Shown: positions 63,760 through 64,000 of the stretch, piece after piece
How positions within the stretch are numbered: the stretch's first letter is position 1
Layout of the letters: each line of letters begins with the position of its first letter
NCBI RefSeq assembly: GCF_905404315.1
Contig: NC_066277.1
Location: forward strand, 14,965,501 to 15,029,500
Direction of reading: 5' to 3'
Length of the DNA: 64,000 nt
DNA from: Leptidea sinapis
Taxonomy: Eukaryota; Arthropoda; Insecta; Lepidoptera; Pieridae
Notes under the pieces: generated by a model
What the model saw: the letters and a program-made list of their open reading frames with translations, nothing else
What the model was told of the DNA's origin: nothing
Database searches by the model: none
Program-made: the position numbers and the translations under genes

Positions 63760-64000
63760 AAATTATTCTCTGCTGCATCTTTACGGTTACTACCCACGCC
63801 CATTAGAGCAGTATCATCAGCAAAGATTGTAATAGCGTTATATTTTATTTCAAGGATTGTCATTTGTCTATAGTAACTACAAAACCGGACCTAATACATT
63901 ACCTTGAGGCACTCCAGATTTTATCTCCCTAACTTCCGAATAGATATCCTCTTTTCGAATCCTAAGATAGTTATTAGTAATACAAAATTCAAGATAAGTC
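63760..64000 (-). mobile_element. Jockey-type LINE RT fragment (intron 5), cut by window edge
   Basis: Minus strand: EIKSGVPQGNVLGPVL (motif B, ~63935-63885), then TNDN, and in another frame NAITIFADDTALMGVGSNRK (motif C) and DAAENNF. Frame breaks between the motifs. The element begins only a few bases after the exon 5 donor. Confidence 0.85.

Overview
This window looks like AT-rich nuclear DNA of a moth or butterfly (Lepidoptera). The repeats recognised from established knowledge are typical of that order: Jockey-clade LINEs, mariner, Penelope-like elements (PLE), Helitron helicase remnants, tRNA-derived SINEs and many copies of one ~300 bp poly-A-tailed repeat, here called family A. Two host genes could be read through splice sites. 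No bacterial gene organisation and no CRISPR array are present.

Layout. 1-36.5 kb is mostly transposon debris: a LINE at 0.6-2.0 kb; a PLE at 3.9-6.9 kb split by a 1.5 kb insertion; a three-deep nest at 8.1-8.7 kb; a broken Crypton-like tyrosine recombinase with its own intron at 10.7-11.4 kb; defective Jockey copies; a mariner N-terminal half at 19.6-20.0 kb; a piggyBac-like MITE at 28.1-28.8 kb; a Helitron/PIF1 helicase at 29.3-30.4 kb; and a tRNA-Cys-like sequence at 31.55 kb. 36.5-40.1 kb holds a small secreted Kazal-type inhibitor gene in three exons that appears to carry two frame lesions. 40-51.5 kb is again repeats: a solo-LTR-like insertion, a 113 bp minisatellite, a PLE 3' end with a hammerhead-like motif, and a mariner C-terminal fragment.

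51.8 kb to the right edge holds the main host gene: a sugar transporter of the major facilitator superfamily (trehalose/glucose type) on the + strand. Five coding exons (52537-52573, 55864-56096, 57639-57792, 62632-62801, 63634-63751) join in phase and give about the N-terminal half, 237 codons; the rest lies beyond the window. About 0.6 kb upstream of its ATG are five perfect TATCGATA octamers within 148 bp, a likely DREF-type promoter. Its introns are filled with family A copies, MITEs and LINE pieces.

The recurring theme is repeat-in-repeat insertion, which gives a relative history of the locus. The less ordinary observations are the TATCGATA cluster, the damaged Kazal gene, the hammerhead-like cores in PLE tails, the intron-bearing tyrosine recombinase remnant, and a multi-copy RPDG/WDATC domain family. 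All calls were made by eye, so boundaries of repeats are approximate.
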